This document shows positions 38,864 to 50,095 of a DNA stretch of 64,000 bases, in pieces. Origin of the DNA: Strix aluco (lineage: Eukaryota; Chordata; Aves; Strigiformes; Strigidae). A program made the position numbers and the translations under genes. The notes below the pieces were generated by a model. That model had not been told where the DNA came from, made no database searches, and saw nothing but the letters and a program-made list of their open reading frames with translations. The stretch spans positions 11,693,144 to 11,757,143 of the forward strand of contig NC_133946.1 of the NCBI RefSeq assembly GCF_031877795.1, read 5' to 3'. Numbering within the stretch: position 1 is the stretch's first letter; every line of letters starts with the position of its first letter.

Positions 38864-40477
38864 GTTTCTTCTTAGTCAGAATTAAACTTTTCCTGAGTGA
38901 GAAAAGTAACCATTAATTCCTTCATCCTGTACTTTGGGGGGATTTTTGGTAGATTGGAGAGGCATGGCCTGGACAGTAAACCCCTGCTATGTGCATCCAG
39001 GTGTCTCTTAACATTTTCCTAAATGCTGTTGGAATTAATTTCCCTCACTTGAAGGAATTTTACTTCAAGCACAGAACCAGCTCCTGCTGGTTCTTAGTGT
39101 TTTGTCTTTTTCAAATAGCTGTAACGCTTGCGCTTCTCCATGCCTTTTGAATGGTATTGGATTATAGTGAAAGTCTCTTTGTTAGCAGCTTAACCACTTC
39201 AGCCCTAAGCTCATTTGTACCTCTGGGACGAATACTAAGCAATAACCGGCAACAAGCTGCTGGGCCAGGGTCTGAAGAAAAGCCTGGGAAAGGCACTTGG
39301 TAGGGGCGATCTGCATGCCTAGGTTTGAGCAGCTCATTGCCTGAATTGCCTACTTAGGGAATAGAGCCACTGCCTCTACTTAAAGGATAGAGCCAGGAGT
39401 ATCCTGAGAGCAATTCATGTGTTAGACAAGCTGAATTGCGTTCTGGAAGTGCTCACCTCTCTCCTTTGAAGAGAAATGAAGCCCAGATCTTAAGTCAGGT
39501 GCCTCTGTGCTCAGCCTGAGTTAGGTGGAGTGAATTGCAACCTTACTGCCTAAGCTGGGGGTGGAATCACATCCTGACTTCCCGCTCTGACCTACCGCCC
39601 GTGAGTCTGATATCCCAGTCTCTGTGTGGCATTGCCTGGAAAAAACATGTCTTGCAAAAGTAACTGCTGAAAAGGCCCTACACACTCTCCTTGCCCCCTC
39701 CTCCGCATTTCTACCTTACTTTTCTGCCTGTCATACTTTGTTCTTTTTCCCAACTTTTCTTGTTCTGCATTTGCCTTTCTTGAAGAAATGTCTTTGCTTG
39801 AGTAAAACCTGGAACACTGCAACGTAACCAGATCTGTTCTTCCTTCTTTCTGTTTGGTTCCCAGGCCTTTTCAACAGGAACCATCTCACCCTTTGTATTT
39901 ATACACTGCCCTGCACATTAGCGTTACCACGTGTATAATTCACAGTGCAGCATTCACAGATCTTGTGCTGGGAAGAGAATCCCAAATGCAGTTGACCTTC
40001 TTCAAACCACTGTCCATGAGGTGGGCCTCTATAGCTTTGCGAGTGCTTTGGGAAAGGGACCACACTGACCTCAAGTTATTCTAGTTGTGATCACCCCAGA
40101 GACAGATACAAATTCATCCCGCTATCCTTTCTGAGGTTATCCTTTCCCAGGAGCAGTTTCAGTTTGTGCCCTAACTAATGCATGTCATCAACCAGACTCA
40201 GCAGTCCAGTTTTCTGTCCAAATCTTCCTGACTTTCCATTGTTTTCCCATCTGCTCCAGGGCAGGTCTTTGTGAGGCACAGATATAAACTACCTGAGGGA
40301 TCCATATCACTGTTAATGAACACTTCTGGATAGTTATCTGGTGTGATGCCATTCTGGCCACAGAAAATGGAGTGGTGGACCTGTACTATGGCTGAGAGTG
40401 TTAATGGGCAACAAACACACCTGGGGAGGGGGGTTAGGAACTCACCTTCTGTCTCAGGCAAGCTGGTGCAATCTTTG
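38864..40477 (-). other. probable CCDC9B 3' untranslated region
   Basis: This stretch follows the stop at 40478-40480 and has no supported coding exon. It includes a GTGAG donor-like site at 40441-40446, which could serve an alternative 3' splice form. A possible decayed repeat lies at about 39240-39540. Confidence 0.4.
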
Positions 40478-41254
40478 CTAGTTGAGAATCTCCCCACTGT
40501 CTTTGTCCTGGCAATCCTCAGGCTGGTCCCCTTCCCTGGACTGTGACTTTGCTGTGTCCTGCTCAGACACAACAGTCTTGTCAGAGCTGGCTTTCCTTGG
40601 GGGCAAAGGCTCTCCTCTGTGTTCAGTGCCTTCAGCATCTTCACCTCCTCTCAGTGCAAGCGTCTGCCCCTGAAGGGCAGGGTTTGGGGTCACTTCCTCC
40701 CCTCTTTTTCTCATCAGCTGTCCTTGACCTGTATCCAGTCTGTCTCCCGCTGTGTCCAGCTTTCCTCCGTGGCTGTTGGAAGAGTCCTCACTGGACTCCT
40801 GCTCTGAAGCTGTGTTTTTCTCTAAGCCAGCTCCATCTGAATTCAAGGGCAATGCCAAGGTCTCCTGGCTGCCATGCCTGGTGGCTTGCACAGTGCCTGG
40901 AAGGCTGCTCTGCGCAGCAGTGCTGTCGGTGCTCTCCTTCTCCTGGGCAGCATCAGCAGTGCCAGGCTTCCCGCTGGCATCTTCCCCAGCGCCCTCCTTG
41001 CTTGGCTTGGGCCCTGGCTCTGAGTCACCTGTGCTGGCCACAGATGCCTCCACACTGAAGCCCTTCGCTCCTCTCCGCTCCTCCTTCTGGCCATTGTGGG
41101 CAGACTGGACCTTCCCACTTCGTAGCCTTTGTGATGAGGAGGCCCCATGATCTTGGAGGCTTGGCTGTTTCACCTTCTCCTCTAGCTCAGCTGTGCAGTT
41201 CTCTTCCACCCCCTCCTCACCTCTGCTCTTCCGCTTGTCCATACCAAGGCTCCT
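40478..41254 (-). CDS. CCDC9B: CCDC9B terminal coding exon h (258 residues and stop)
   Basis: The acceptor CCTTCTTTTCTCAG is followed by RSLGMDKRKSRGEEGVEENC and a single open frame of 258 codons ending GEILN and TAG. The sequence is rich in Glu, Ser, Gly, Lys and Gln, with no hydrophobic core, and is almost certainly disordered. It includes acidic and serine-rich tracts such as EQESSEDSSNS. This fits the long, poorly conserved C-terminal tail of CCDC9-family proteins. It makes up about half of the protein visible here. Opposite-strand ORFs of up to 171 codons are shadows. Confidence 0.88.
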   Translation of the reverse strand, partial: RSLGMDKRKSRGEEGVEENCTAELEEKVKQPSLQDHGASSSQRLRSGKVQSAHNGQKEERRGAKGFSVEASVASTGDSEPGPKPSKEGAGEDASGKPGTADAAQEKESTDSTAAQSSLPGTVQATRHGSQETLALPLNSDGAGLEKNTASEQESSEDSSNSHGGKLDTAGDRLDTGQGQLMRKRGEEVTPNPALQGQTLALRGGEDAEGTEHRGEPLPPRKASSDKTVVSEQDTAKSQSREGDQPEDCQDKDSGEILN

Positions 41255-41610
41255 CTGAGAAAAGAAGGAGATATTTAGCTCAGCTTATTAAAACACCAGT
41301 ATACGGTGTTCCTTGCCTACGATAGTTCTCAAAACTTGAGGAAAAATTTGCAGAGGTGATTAAAGGACATAAAAGGATGTAGGTGGAGAAGTGCTCAGGG
41401 ACCAGAATAAGTGGGGTGGTTGTACTGACAGAGGGTCAGTGCCAGCAGTGAAGTTGCTCTCACATGGTGCCATCTGGGGCATGCTAATGAGGGGGGGCTT
41501 TACCCCAACACAGAGGGTTCCCAGCTCTGCACTGGCTGAGAGCCTCCAACTTGCCTGTTGGTGCATGTTTTGAGAAAACTCAGCAGCCAGCCTTGAACTC
41601 CTGAACTCAC

Positions 41611-41668
41611 CTGGCCATCAAAGTCATCCTTCAGAAAAGACATGTCCTCGCCTTCTTTTGCATCCCAT
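41611..41668 (-). CDS. CCDC9B: CCDC9B coding exon g (19 residues)
   Basis: The acceptor TTTTTTCTTGACAG is followed by A, completing the Arg codon, then WDAKEGEDMSFLKDDFDGQ, ending at CAG|gtgagt in phase 0. The RW..KEG start parallels the 'DRWE.KEG' block of CCDC9, and the acidic end is typical of the family. It lies 356 bp upstream of the terminal exon. Confidence 0.88.
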
Positions 41669-42610
41669 CTGTCAAGAAAAAATATAAATCAGAATTTAGG
41701 CCTTCAAGTTCTCGTATGGCAAAGCCACTCTCCCTGCCTGACACCTGGGTAGGAATTTCTCCCAGGGCCACGCATTCCTCATCTGAGTCCCTGACCAGGC
41801 AAGGAGAGATGAAGGCAGCAGACAGAACTGGTCCAGTTCCTCTTGGCACCTGCAAAGCACTCAGCCCATCCAGAGAGCTCATCTGAGGCCACCAAATCTT
41901 AATGATCTGGTTGTTAGAATTCTAAATGTAATGAAAATGTAAAATCCAATTGCCAGAACAGACAGTTGTCGTTAGACTAATAAGATATACAGTTTGCTTA
42001 TGCTGATGTCTGCCACAGTTTTGTCCTGCTCGCTTGGCAGTGCCCAAGTGTCCCAGATCTCCACAGCAGGAGACACAGAGGGAGACAGTGAAGGATAAAA
42101 TTGCTTTGAAGCAGTTTGGGAGACCAGAGATGCGGACATGTGCAAGCAGACTGCAAGAATGGCCGTAAGGATCAGACTGAAAGCCCAGCTGGCCTGGGAT
42201 CTCTTCCCCTCTCAGCATCACTAGCAGAGGCTTAGGGTAGAGTTTGGAAAGTGGGCAAACACATTTAATGCCTCCCCGGTACCCTACCCAGCACCCAGAA
42301 ATGTGCAGCTCTGGGATTTCCTGAGCCTGAGATGGTATCTCTCTGCCGAGTCATGCTCAGTAGACAGTCTCTTCCAAGGATTAGTGTAAGTGCATTTTGA
42401 CCCCACAATAAATTTGCAGCAGCTACAACATCCTGTGCCAAAGAGGGCCACAGCTTAGAGGCTGTGTGACAAACTGCTTGGTTTTGCTTGTTTGAAGTTG
42501 CGAGCGTGAATATAAATCTGAATTTGTCCATGCAGTGCTGCTGGGCAGAGAGGGGTCTTACAACCCTTACCTTCTTTAGGCGTGCCTGGTGAGTTGTATC
42601 TCACACAAAC

Positions 42611-42664
42611 ATTTTATATGTATACACATATATAATATAGATATATACAATATACACATATTTC
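42611..42664. repeat. AT-rich (TA/CA)n repeat
   Basis: An imperfect run of TATAC, ACATATATAA and GATATATACA units forms a degenerate alternating purine-pyrimidine microsatellite in a CCDC9B intron. Confidence 0.85.
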
Positions 42665-45539
42665 TTCCTGCCCCATACTCTTAAAACACAACATGTGCAA
42701 AGGTGTGTGAGATTTAATTCTTCTCTAGGCAGACTCTGCTGGGCTTACTGGCCTCTTCATTTGGCAAATTTGGGCCAAGATACAAAAAATGAAAATGCAC
42801 ACTGAGGTGACTGCAGTCAGGCATTTCCAGAGGCAAATGTGTTACAGTGACCCCACGTGCCCTTGTGAAAACTGTGGGAATTATATCACCAGCTCCACCA
42901 CACCAGCCCACTAAACTGCTTCACGCTCTCTTTTTATCTGGTGAAGTCCTTCGGGCAGGAGCGAATTGCCTTTGCAAGCACCTCAGGGCTCTCTCAGAGT
43001 GCAGAGCTGGGTCCCATGTCCTTAATCAGCCAGAGGGCGAAGCTGCTTGGTGCAGTCCTGTGGGGCTGGGACTGAGCCAGCACCCAGACCACAGCTGGGG
43101 AGGTTTGTCCCCAATACCAGGTAGGTCCCCGTCACTGGCTGGGCCAGCTCCAACCACAAAAGAGCCCCTTTTCTCATAAGCAGCTCCCACCACTGGGGTT
43201 TTATTTTCAGTGGTGCCCTACAAAAGCTCTGCAGGTCAGGCCCTATGGGCAGAGCCCATCATACGTAGCCAGCCGCATTCCAGGTCAGCGTGGGCTGCCC
43301 TCGCCACTGGTTCTGCTCTGCGCTCAGCATCGGTGCTGGTGGGGCTGAGGAATGCTCTAAACAGAGTAAAACCTTGCTGACTGCAGGTCTCTGCCTCTCC
43401 TGCTCTGTCTACCACTGCATGAGCCAGTCCAGAACAGACCACCCCCACAGGTCTAAAGATAGCCCAAACTAGCTAGACAGCAATTTTGAAATATTCAGCA
43501 TCTCCGCCTGAGATGTTCCTCCTCTCCATCATTACCACTAACACACAGGAGTGTTATTAATCACTAACAGGCACTGAAGATGCTCAGCACACTCCCTAGC
43601 ATGGCTAGTCCTGTCCCTGATAGATATGATAGATATTCATGTGGTTACATGAGCAGAATCACAGGATCCCTTCTAGATCAACAGAGGACACAGAGGATGC
43701 AGTGGAGAGGAGATAAAAATGAACGGCCATGAGGTGAGATGGTGGGCAGAAGGAGAGCTATTCCGAAGTGATTCTGGCAGGATGGAGCAGTTGGGTGGTG
43801 CTGAGGGAGGTGTCTGTGCTGCAGCAGAAAAATGTTTGGGTTCCGCATTTCCCCTGATTTTCCCAGGTCCACAGGCGAAGACAAGGACTTTATGGCAGGA
43901 CTCCATGTTCCAGCTACTCACATGAGTGGTGTTTAAGATACTTCTTTGTAGTTTTAAATGGACCATGATTTTCCATCCTGGTAGCTGATAAATATGAAGT
44001 ACAGCAAATGAGAACAAAAAAATAAATTGTGATACCTCCTGACCCCATTTCTAATGGAGGATGCTCAGGGAGGAGTATGATGTACTGTTTTACTGTGAGA
44101 TAAAATGAGAAAAAATAAAAAGAACAAGAATAAAGAATGTCTCTGTGGAGACAACAGTAGATAATATTTTATAATTTCATCAGCAAGAGAATTTAGACAT
44201 TTAAACAGGATTCTAGCACCAGCCATTTTGGGGCCTTAAAGCCTTTAAATGGATATGAACAATATCCTGATTGAACCCAGCAGCCCTAGAGGAGTCAGAT
44301 ACACTAAAAAGCCTCTGAGCCTCTCACTGGAGGCACAAACATGTACTGGAAAACACCTTCTCAGCCTCTTATGAGACAAGAAACAGGCTGTGGAAGCCCA
44401 TGACAACAAGCCAGGCCTCCTCTCTTCGACATCCTCCCTGCAATGCAGCCTCTGGGCCTCCCACGGTGCTAAACCTGTGTGTGATCTGCCTGGGTGACCA
44501 GATCTGGCTCTGATGTGCTTCAGGCAGGCATGTCCAAAGCACAAGGGATCTTCAGTCTGCTGGACCCACTGCATAAATCTGCTGCTAACAGGGGAAGGTG
44601 AGAAAAGCAGGGGAATAATAATGTATTACTGCAGCAGGTAGAAGTGCTGATACCCTGGTGTAGCCCTACTCGGTTTGAAACGATGTCAGCTGGCCTGGCC
44701 GCTGGCAGAGAGGAGGCTGCCTCAGCGACCTGCCCAGGCTCTGGAGCAGATGGGCAAATGGAGACCGCAGCAGGAAGAGATTCTGAAGGCCAATAGCAAG
44801 GGGCAGCTCCATGAGATGTCATCAAACAGCACTCCGAGCTGGCCAGCCAGAGGCTCCGAGGCTGTACAAAACATCACATCCCAGCCCAATGTTAGTTCTT
44901 TGAATTTCTGCCACAAGACAGCTAGCCAAGGCATTCCTTCTAGGCATGGCTCAGAGCTCAGCATAGAAGGAAAAAGAAGTGGCTTAAGACCCTGTTAGGA
45001 TTTCTGGAAACTAGTCAACATCTGCCTGTCACAGGCACACTCTGGGCCATAAGTCAACCTTTGCTGAGGAGGAGAGATGATGAGCAGGGATCAGGCAGGC
45101 TCTCATCCCTTCCCCTGTGCCTGACCAGGGCAGAGATGGAGTCCGAGGCAGGACCTGAGTGCAGGCGACTGACCCACAGGCCGTGGCACGGAGGCAGCAG
45201 ATCAGAGTGTGATCCGACCGCCTGCTCTGCCTATAAAAGGGAAGCAACAAACTCTTTGTCCATTCCAAGAAGCCACTCAAAATCAACACTGTTTAGCCCA
45301 AAACTGGTGTGTGATTTTAGGAAAGCTGGATTCTGTAAGAAGTGCTATCTTTTAGAAAGGATGACGACCTAAAGTCAGGTCATTTGTGGCTGTTTAAAAT
45401 CCTACAACCAGTGTGGGGGTAGTAGTGTCTGCCCAAGAGCTACCTGTGCTCTTACATATAGTATCAGGTGAATGTATTTTTTTAATTTTGTTTCTCTCCT
45501 CCAGTGCAGCTGTTGAAGTAATTCCTGTACATAAATTTT

Positions 45540-45740
45540 CTTTCTGTGTCTCTCTCTGTCCACGTCCCTGTCCCCAGTTTTCAGTTCTTCCCTCACTGCC
45601 TTGCAGTCTGTCCCTTTATCTCCCTCTGTCCAGCTCCCTGTCACTGTTTTGACTTCTTCCCTCTCTCCCCTATAGCTCATTACTTTTTAAATTTTGTTTC
45701 TGCTTCTCTCTCTCTGACCAGCTCCCTGTCCTTCTTTTTA
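45540..45740 (+). repeat. CT-rich minisatellite-like block with three related units
   Basis: A CTCTGTCCA(c/g)(g/c)TCCCTGTC core recurs starting at 45554, 45624 and 45712 (CTCTGACCA in the last) within pyrimidine-rich sequence. A longer T-rich block AATTTTGTTTCT occurs both before (about 45485) and inside (about 45691). The strand asymmetry makes the CCDC9B pre-mRNA purine-rich here. Confidence 0.7.
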
Positions 45741-47047
45741 TTATCACAAATAACCAGATTTCAGTGGCAAACTTCAGCTGTGGAGCCATGCTTACTCCTG
45801 AGGGTAGTTGTTGAGGTCTGGGAGTTTGGTCTGGCGCCGACAGGTCGGCATCTTCAGGCGGGGCAGAACTGCATGTAATCGCTGTGTCTTTCCTAGTTTT
45901 GAACAGCAGCGTCCAGCCTGCAGTCTGAAGCCTTCTAAGGTATTTACAGAAAGTAAGAACAGAAAGCAAATCTACTGGTGTGCTCATCCCTCTGGGAACA
46001 GCTGCAGTCCTCCCGTGCTGCAGTCAGCGGTGAGGGGAGAGCGAGCCCAAGCACAGCTCATCAGCTTTTCTTTCCCAAGTACATTTTACTGGGATGGAGC
46101 TGACGAGTGGGAAGGGGTGAAATGTAACTTACAAACTAAGCTAACTGGATTATTTCATGCTGTTGATCCTATTCTTCATCAATTCATGAGAACTACATTA
46201 AATTTTAAAATGTATGATTAATTAACAGGGCTTAGAGAGACAGAAGATAACCCATCTTTATGCTGTAAGTGACTTCCCAGTCTACAGCATAACCAGCTGA
46301 GGGTTATGGCTGCTCAGGTGCTTTTCCTCAAAGCGCAGCCACTGGAAACAAAAGCAACATTCTAAGATCTTGAGGCTTTAATGCAGTGCCAGGCCCTGCA
46401 TGTTAGACCTGCCACAGAGCAAAGCCCTGCACACACAGACCCTGCCCAACACTCCTCATTGCAGCCAAGTCACTGCAAGCAGGAGCTGACCTCCAACTAA
46501 TTAATTTCTTCTGGGAAATGCTGCGAGGGTCCCAGTGAAGCACGTACCTGTTTATGCAGCTGTTTAACTGCACAGTCATAACGAAACTGGATGGTTGAAG
46601 CCTGCTAATGTTAAACGCTGCCGGAATGGTTTTGTGTCTGGGTAAATGAAGAGGCTTGGGGTATGTAATCAACTCTTCATCCTTTTGTTGCCCGCTAAAG
46701 GGCATGGCAGTGCTGCGAAGACGATCACTGTTATTAAACCGTCAGTGTGGCTCCAGGAAACTGGAGACTGTGCTGAAATTTAATTACGGAGAACAGCAGG
46801 GGAGGGGCCCCCTGGGAGGATGTGGGCGAACCTGTAAAATGCACTTAGTTTTGCTGATATTCTGAAATTACTTTTGTGCAAATTACTGTATTGCTGCCCA
46901 CAGCTGGTAGGAGCAGGCCACTTCCCTCCTCACCAGGTTAGGGATCTTTAAGAGTGGTTTAAGAAGGAAAGACATCTGTACCACAGTATCAATCCTAAGT
47001 ACTATTGGTTCAGTTGGCAACTATCTTTGGAGGCGGCTCCTACTCAC

Positions 47048-47260
47048 CAGCAGTGCCTGGAAGTCAGATAAGCTGTGTTCAAAAGCTTGCTGGGGCACGT
47101 GCCACCACTCCCCAAAGCTGGTCAGAGTAACCCTGACCCCCCCAGGCTGTTCTGCAGAGCTGATGCAGTGGGTCAGGACAGCAATGACGCACCCCACGAG
47201 TACCACAAACCCCACTAAGTGAAGTCCTGTCAGACACGGTCCAAGCCTGCGTGAACTCAT
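47048..47260 (-). CDS. possible first exon of an unidentified membrane protein nested in a CCDC9B intron
   Basis: I do not recognise this sequence. On the minus strand, ATG at 47260-47258 opens 71 codons ending exactly at a consensus donor (CTGCTG|gtgagta). The frame itself continues 8 codons further to a stop. It reads MSSRRLGPCL, then a 21-residue hydrophobic stretch (residues 13-33: LHLVGFVVLVGCVIAVLTHCI), then a polar segment containing EWWHVPQQAFEHSL. Basic residues ahead of the hydrophobic part would suit a signal anchor. No partner exon was identified, and other frames are also open here. The initiation context is weak (C at -3), so chance is quite possible. Confidence 0.25.
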
Positions 47261-47391
47261 CTGAACAGCTGCTGCTGTGGAACAATAATCTTTTTTTTTT
47301 TTGTCTGTCCTTCTTCAAAATTAGGCAAGGAATGAGACCTGAGCATATCACAACCACTAGATCACGGCACTGCTGCCAGCCTCCTCCTCAC

Positions 47392-47497
47392 CTTCTGGCT
47401 CTGCCAGTCAGCCTGTCCTTTCCTTTGGCTCGGCTGCTCACAGCAGGCACTGCTTTCGGGCCAGGATCGCTCACATTCACTCCATGGTGTCCTCCAC
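47392..47497 (-). CDS. CCDC9B: CCDC9B coding exon f (106 nt)
   Basis: The acceptor CCTGTCTTCTAG is followed by GGHHGVNVSDPGPKAVPAVS then SRAKGKDRLTGRAR and two bases of a split Arg codon. The donor is AGAAG|gtgagg. The segment is low complexity, Gly/Pro/basic and probably disordered. The phase matches the next exon 5.7 kb away. Confidence 0.82.
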
Positions 47498-47936
47498 CTA
47501 GAAGACAGGTTGGAAATGCCATGCAAGAGCAGGCAGAACCAGCTGATGGACCACCGAAGGGGCCAGCATCCTTGTATCGCTGGAAAGTGCCTCTGGAGGG
47601 GGAAGCCTCTGAAGCTGTGTGCATACCGTACGTGTATTTTCTAAAGTAATAAATACAAATTGAGAATTTAGGGGTGTTTCTTCTGCACTTTTTATTCCAA
47701 ATTCCAATTATAACTTTAAATCTTATTCTTTGGATACAGTCTTCCTCGTGCTTTCTCGGAAGGCCTGTTCTTGCTCTCCCTTGCCACACAGCACGAACCG
47801 TACGACAGAGCTGCAAGAGCAGCCACGCGGTACGATCCCCAAAGGCACTCCAAGCCCACGGCAGCACCCGGAGAGAACTCTCTCTGTGAGGGCGTATCAG
47901 AGGGGCCGACGCAACCAAGTCGTGTGGTGGACTCAC

Positions 47937-47990
47937 CTCTCCCGTCGGGAGGAAAGGACCTGTGCTGAAATTTCCTTGCGTTTCTTCCCC
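47937..47990 (-). CDS. CCDC9B: CCDC9B coding exon e (54 nt)
   Basis: The acceptor CTGTCCTTTCAG and donor AGAG|gtgagt bound a small exon that enters and leaves in phase 1. It encodes GRNARKFQHRSFPPDGRG after the split Gly codon. The Arg/Gly-rich character suits this part of the family, where RG-rich linkers are common. It is supported by phase continuity with exons d and f. Confidence 0.83.
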
Positions 47991-48501
47991 CTGAAAGGAC
48001 AGAGCAAAGCATGCACAGAAGTGAGTGAGGTTCTGTCATGGACACGCAACAGAAAGCCTGATGTTCACATAGGGTGTCACAAGGGAAAGCTTTGTTCTGC
48101 CAGTCCATCTCCTGAGAAACAGGAGTTGTGATGGACTTATGCTAGTAAAGAAGCCAGCATGTGCCACAGGGATCAGAGATGATGTGCTCTGGAATAGGAT
48201 TGCCTCTCAAACCAGTGTTTGGGAAAGGAGGCAGTGCTGAGCCTCCGTATTGTGCTGTACAAGGTTACAGAAGCCACTGCTCTCCCTGGGAAAGTAAAAA
48301 GCACTAGCACCCAGACGCTCAAATCCCATCCCCTGAGCACTCTGCAAAGCAGAGAGGGCTGAGACCCCAACACTGCGCTCAGAGGCGTTTGCCCAGGAAA
48401 GCAGAGTTTTACAACCGACAGCCACGACAGCTGCTGGCACTGGGATTCGCACGATCAGCATTCACTAGCGTCAGGACAGAGTCTAGGTGTCCCTTGCCAA
48501 C

Positions 48502-48563
48502 CTTTCTTATTGCTGGGATTATCCAAGGCTGGCTCCCCATCCTTAACAAAGTCCTCTTCAAAC
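48502..48563 (-). CDS. CCDC9B: CCDC9B coding exon d (20 residues, weak donor)
   Basis: The acceptor TTTTTAACCTGCAG is followed by G that completes the split Met codon, then FEEDFVKDGEPALDNPSNKK and one base. This parallels the F-KDG segment that follows the WD motif in CCDC9. The donor AAAG|gttggc is a poor match at +3 and +4 but has G at -1 and +5. The 62-nt length restores the frame of all following exons. Confidence 0.85.
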
Positions 48564-49910
48564 CTGCAGGTTAAAAACAGGCATTGTCAGACCTGACCGT
48601 TCTCCTCCAGTGTGCAAAAGCATGGGCAGGAGACCTCGAGACCACGCAGGCTCCAGCCTTCGGCCCTTCTGCACCTGCCTACTGGCAAGTATGTGCAGGT
48701 TTATCAGCAGGAGCTGAAACTGCATGCACTAACCAGGAGAAATGAGGCTGTGAGGCAATTCTACCCCAAAGGAGAACCTCTAAAACCTTTACATCAGATT
48801 TAAATCTAGGAACGTCCATGAAGTCTATAGATGCCTGTAGGTTAGCTGTACCACACTCAAATGCAGCCTCCCAAGCTTCCAAATACAGTCTGGAGTACCT
48901 TCAGGATTTGTCAGATCAGACTCATTTGGTTGGTTTCTAATCCTGCTTGTTTTGTATTATGGCTTTTCTCTTAAAAATTGGAATACATGAGAACAGTAGG
49001 GCTCAGAGCTGTTTTGCCAGCAACACTCAGCACCCACTTAAGCCAATTCACCTCCAATTATTGGGGTCTCAGTGACTGAAAATCTATGTATTTGGTCCCA
49101 TTCCTCAGCCAAAAGACTGGCCCACCTGTCTGCCCTGTCCACGCTTTTTTAATCAGCAAACCTATGTAAGAGTCCCTAACTCCACACCCTCTCAAAATCT
49201 TATCCTGTTGCAGGTGCCAACTCATGCTTCAAAGCTTTCTACCTTCTGTGACCCAGCTGAACACACACAGTCAGAGGGACGGTGTTTAAAGCAGGGAAGT
49301 GTCAGACCCCATTAAGAGCTCTCCCATATTGCTGTCCCCAGCATCTCCCCACCTCAGCGATGTGATTCCCCCACACCGCAGTGCCTGAACGGGCTCCATT
49401 TATGAGGTGTGGAGGATTTAGGCATGTTGGCCTGTCCTGTGATTGAAAAAGAGAAACAAGCAGGGCAGTGAGAAAACCTGCGGACGAGCAAGGCAAGTTT
49501 GCCCACCCCTGTTTCTAGAAGAGTACCTCCACCCTCCTGCCACTGGATTTGCCCACATGGAGGTGGAGAGGATCCTCCAGATACAGACTGAGTGCTGACC
49601 GATGCTCCCCTCCCTTCCACAATCCAAGTCCTGGTGGGACCAGAGGCAGGCAGTCTTTGTCAGCACACAGCATCTCCTATCAGGAGATATTCTGACCTCA
49701 CGTCAGAAAGAAAATACAAGAATCACTCTGATACCTGGTCCCACTGACAGACATGGTCAGGAGGAGAAAGAGACAGCAGTGTGGATTTGGTCGGGGAGAG
49801 GCACGTGACAGCATGGGATTTGGTCAGCAATAAATATCTGCACAAGATCTCATCACTGGCTTTCCATGGCCTGCTGCAGACAAACCACCCCAGGACAGTG
49901 GAGGACCTAC

Positions 49911-50095
49911 ATGTGCTCCGACTTCTCCACATCCCAAGCCCGTCGCCACTCGCCCTTCGCGTTCTTGTGACGTGCCAGTCGCTCCAAGTCAATCTGATCT
50001 CTCTCCCTCTTCCAGCGGATGTACTCCGAGCGTTCCCGTCCAGTCATGGGGAAACTCAGCTCCCCGGGGCTCTTCTGGCCAGACTTCCCGCTGTC
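49911..50095 (-). CDS. CCDC9B: CCDC9B coding exon c (signature motif)
   Basis: The 185-nt exon begins DSGKSGQKSPGELSFPMT and continues GRERSEYIRWKRERDQIDLE, RLARHKNAKGEWRRAWD and VEKSEH, followed by two bases of a split codon. The acceptor is CTGCACTAG and the donor is CACAT|gtaggt. The GRERSEY.RWK.ER..ID.ERL.RH motif with the WRR.WD ending is the strongest CCDC9-family signature. It is basic and probably helical. The split Met codon is completed by the next exon. Confidence 0.95.

Larger units (their letters stand above)
41669..47391. other. CCDC9B intron between exons f and g
   Basis: This is a 5.7 kb intron. It contains the possible nested exon (47048-47260), a CT-rich minisatellite-like block (45540-45740) and an AT repeat (42611-42664). 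No additional CCDC9B exon was found, and exons f and g join directly in phase. Confidence 0.6.

Noticed and set aside
40543-41150. 171- and 132-codon plus-strand ORFs opposite the CCDC9B terminal exon
   Set aside because: They are shadows of the coding frame on the other strand, with no splice or motif support.
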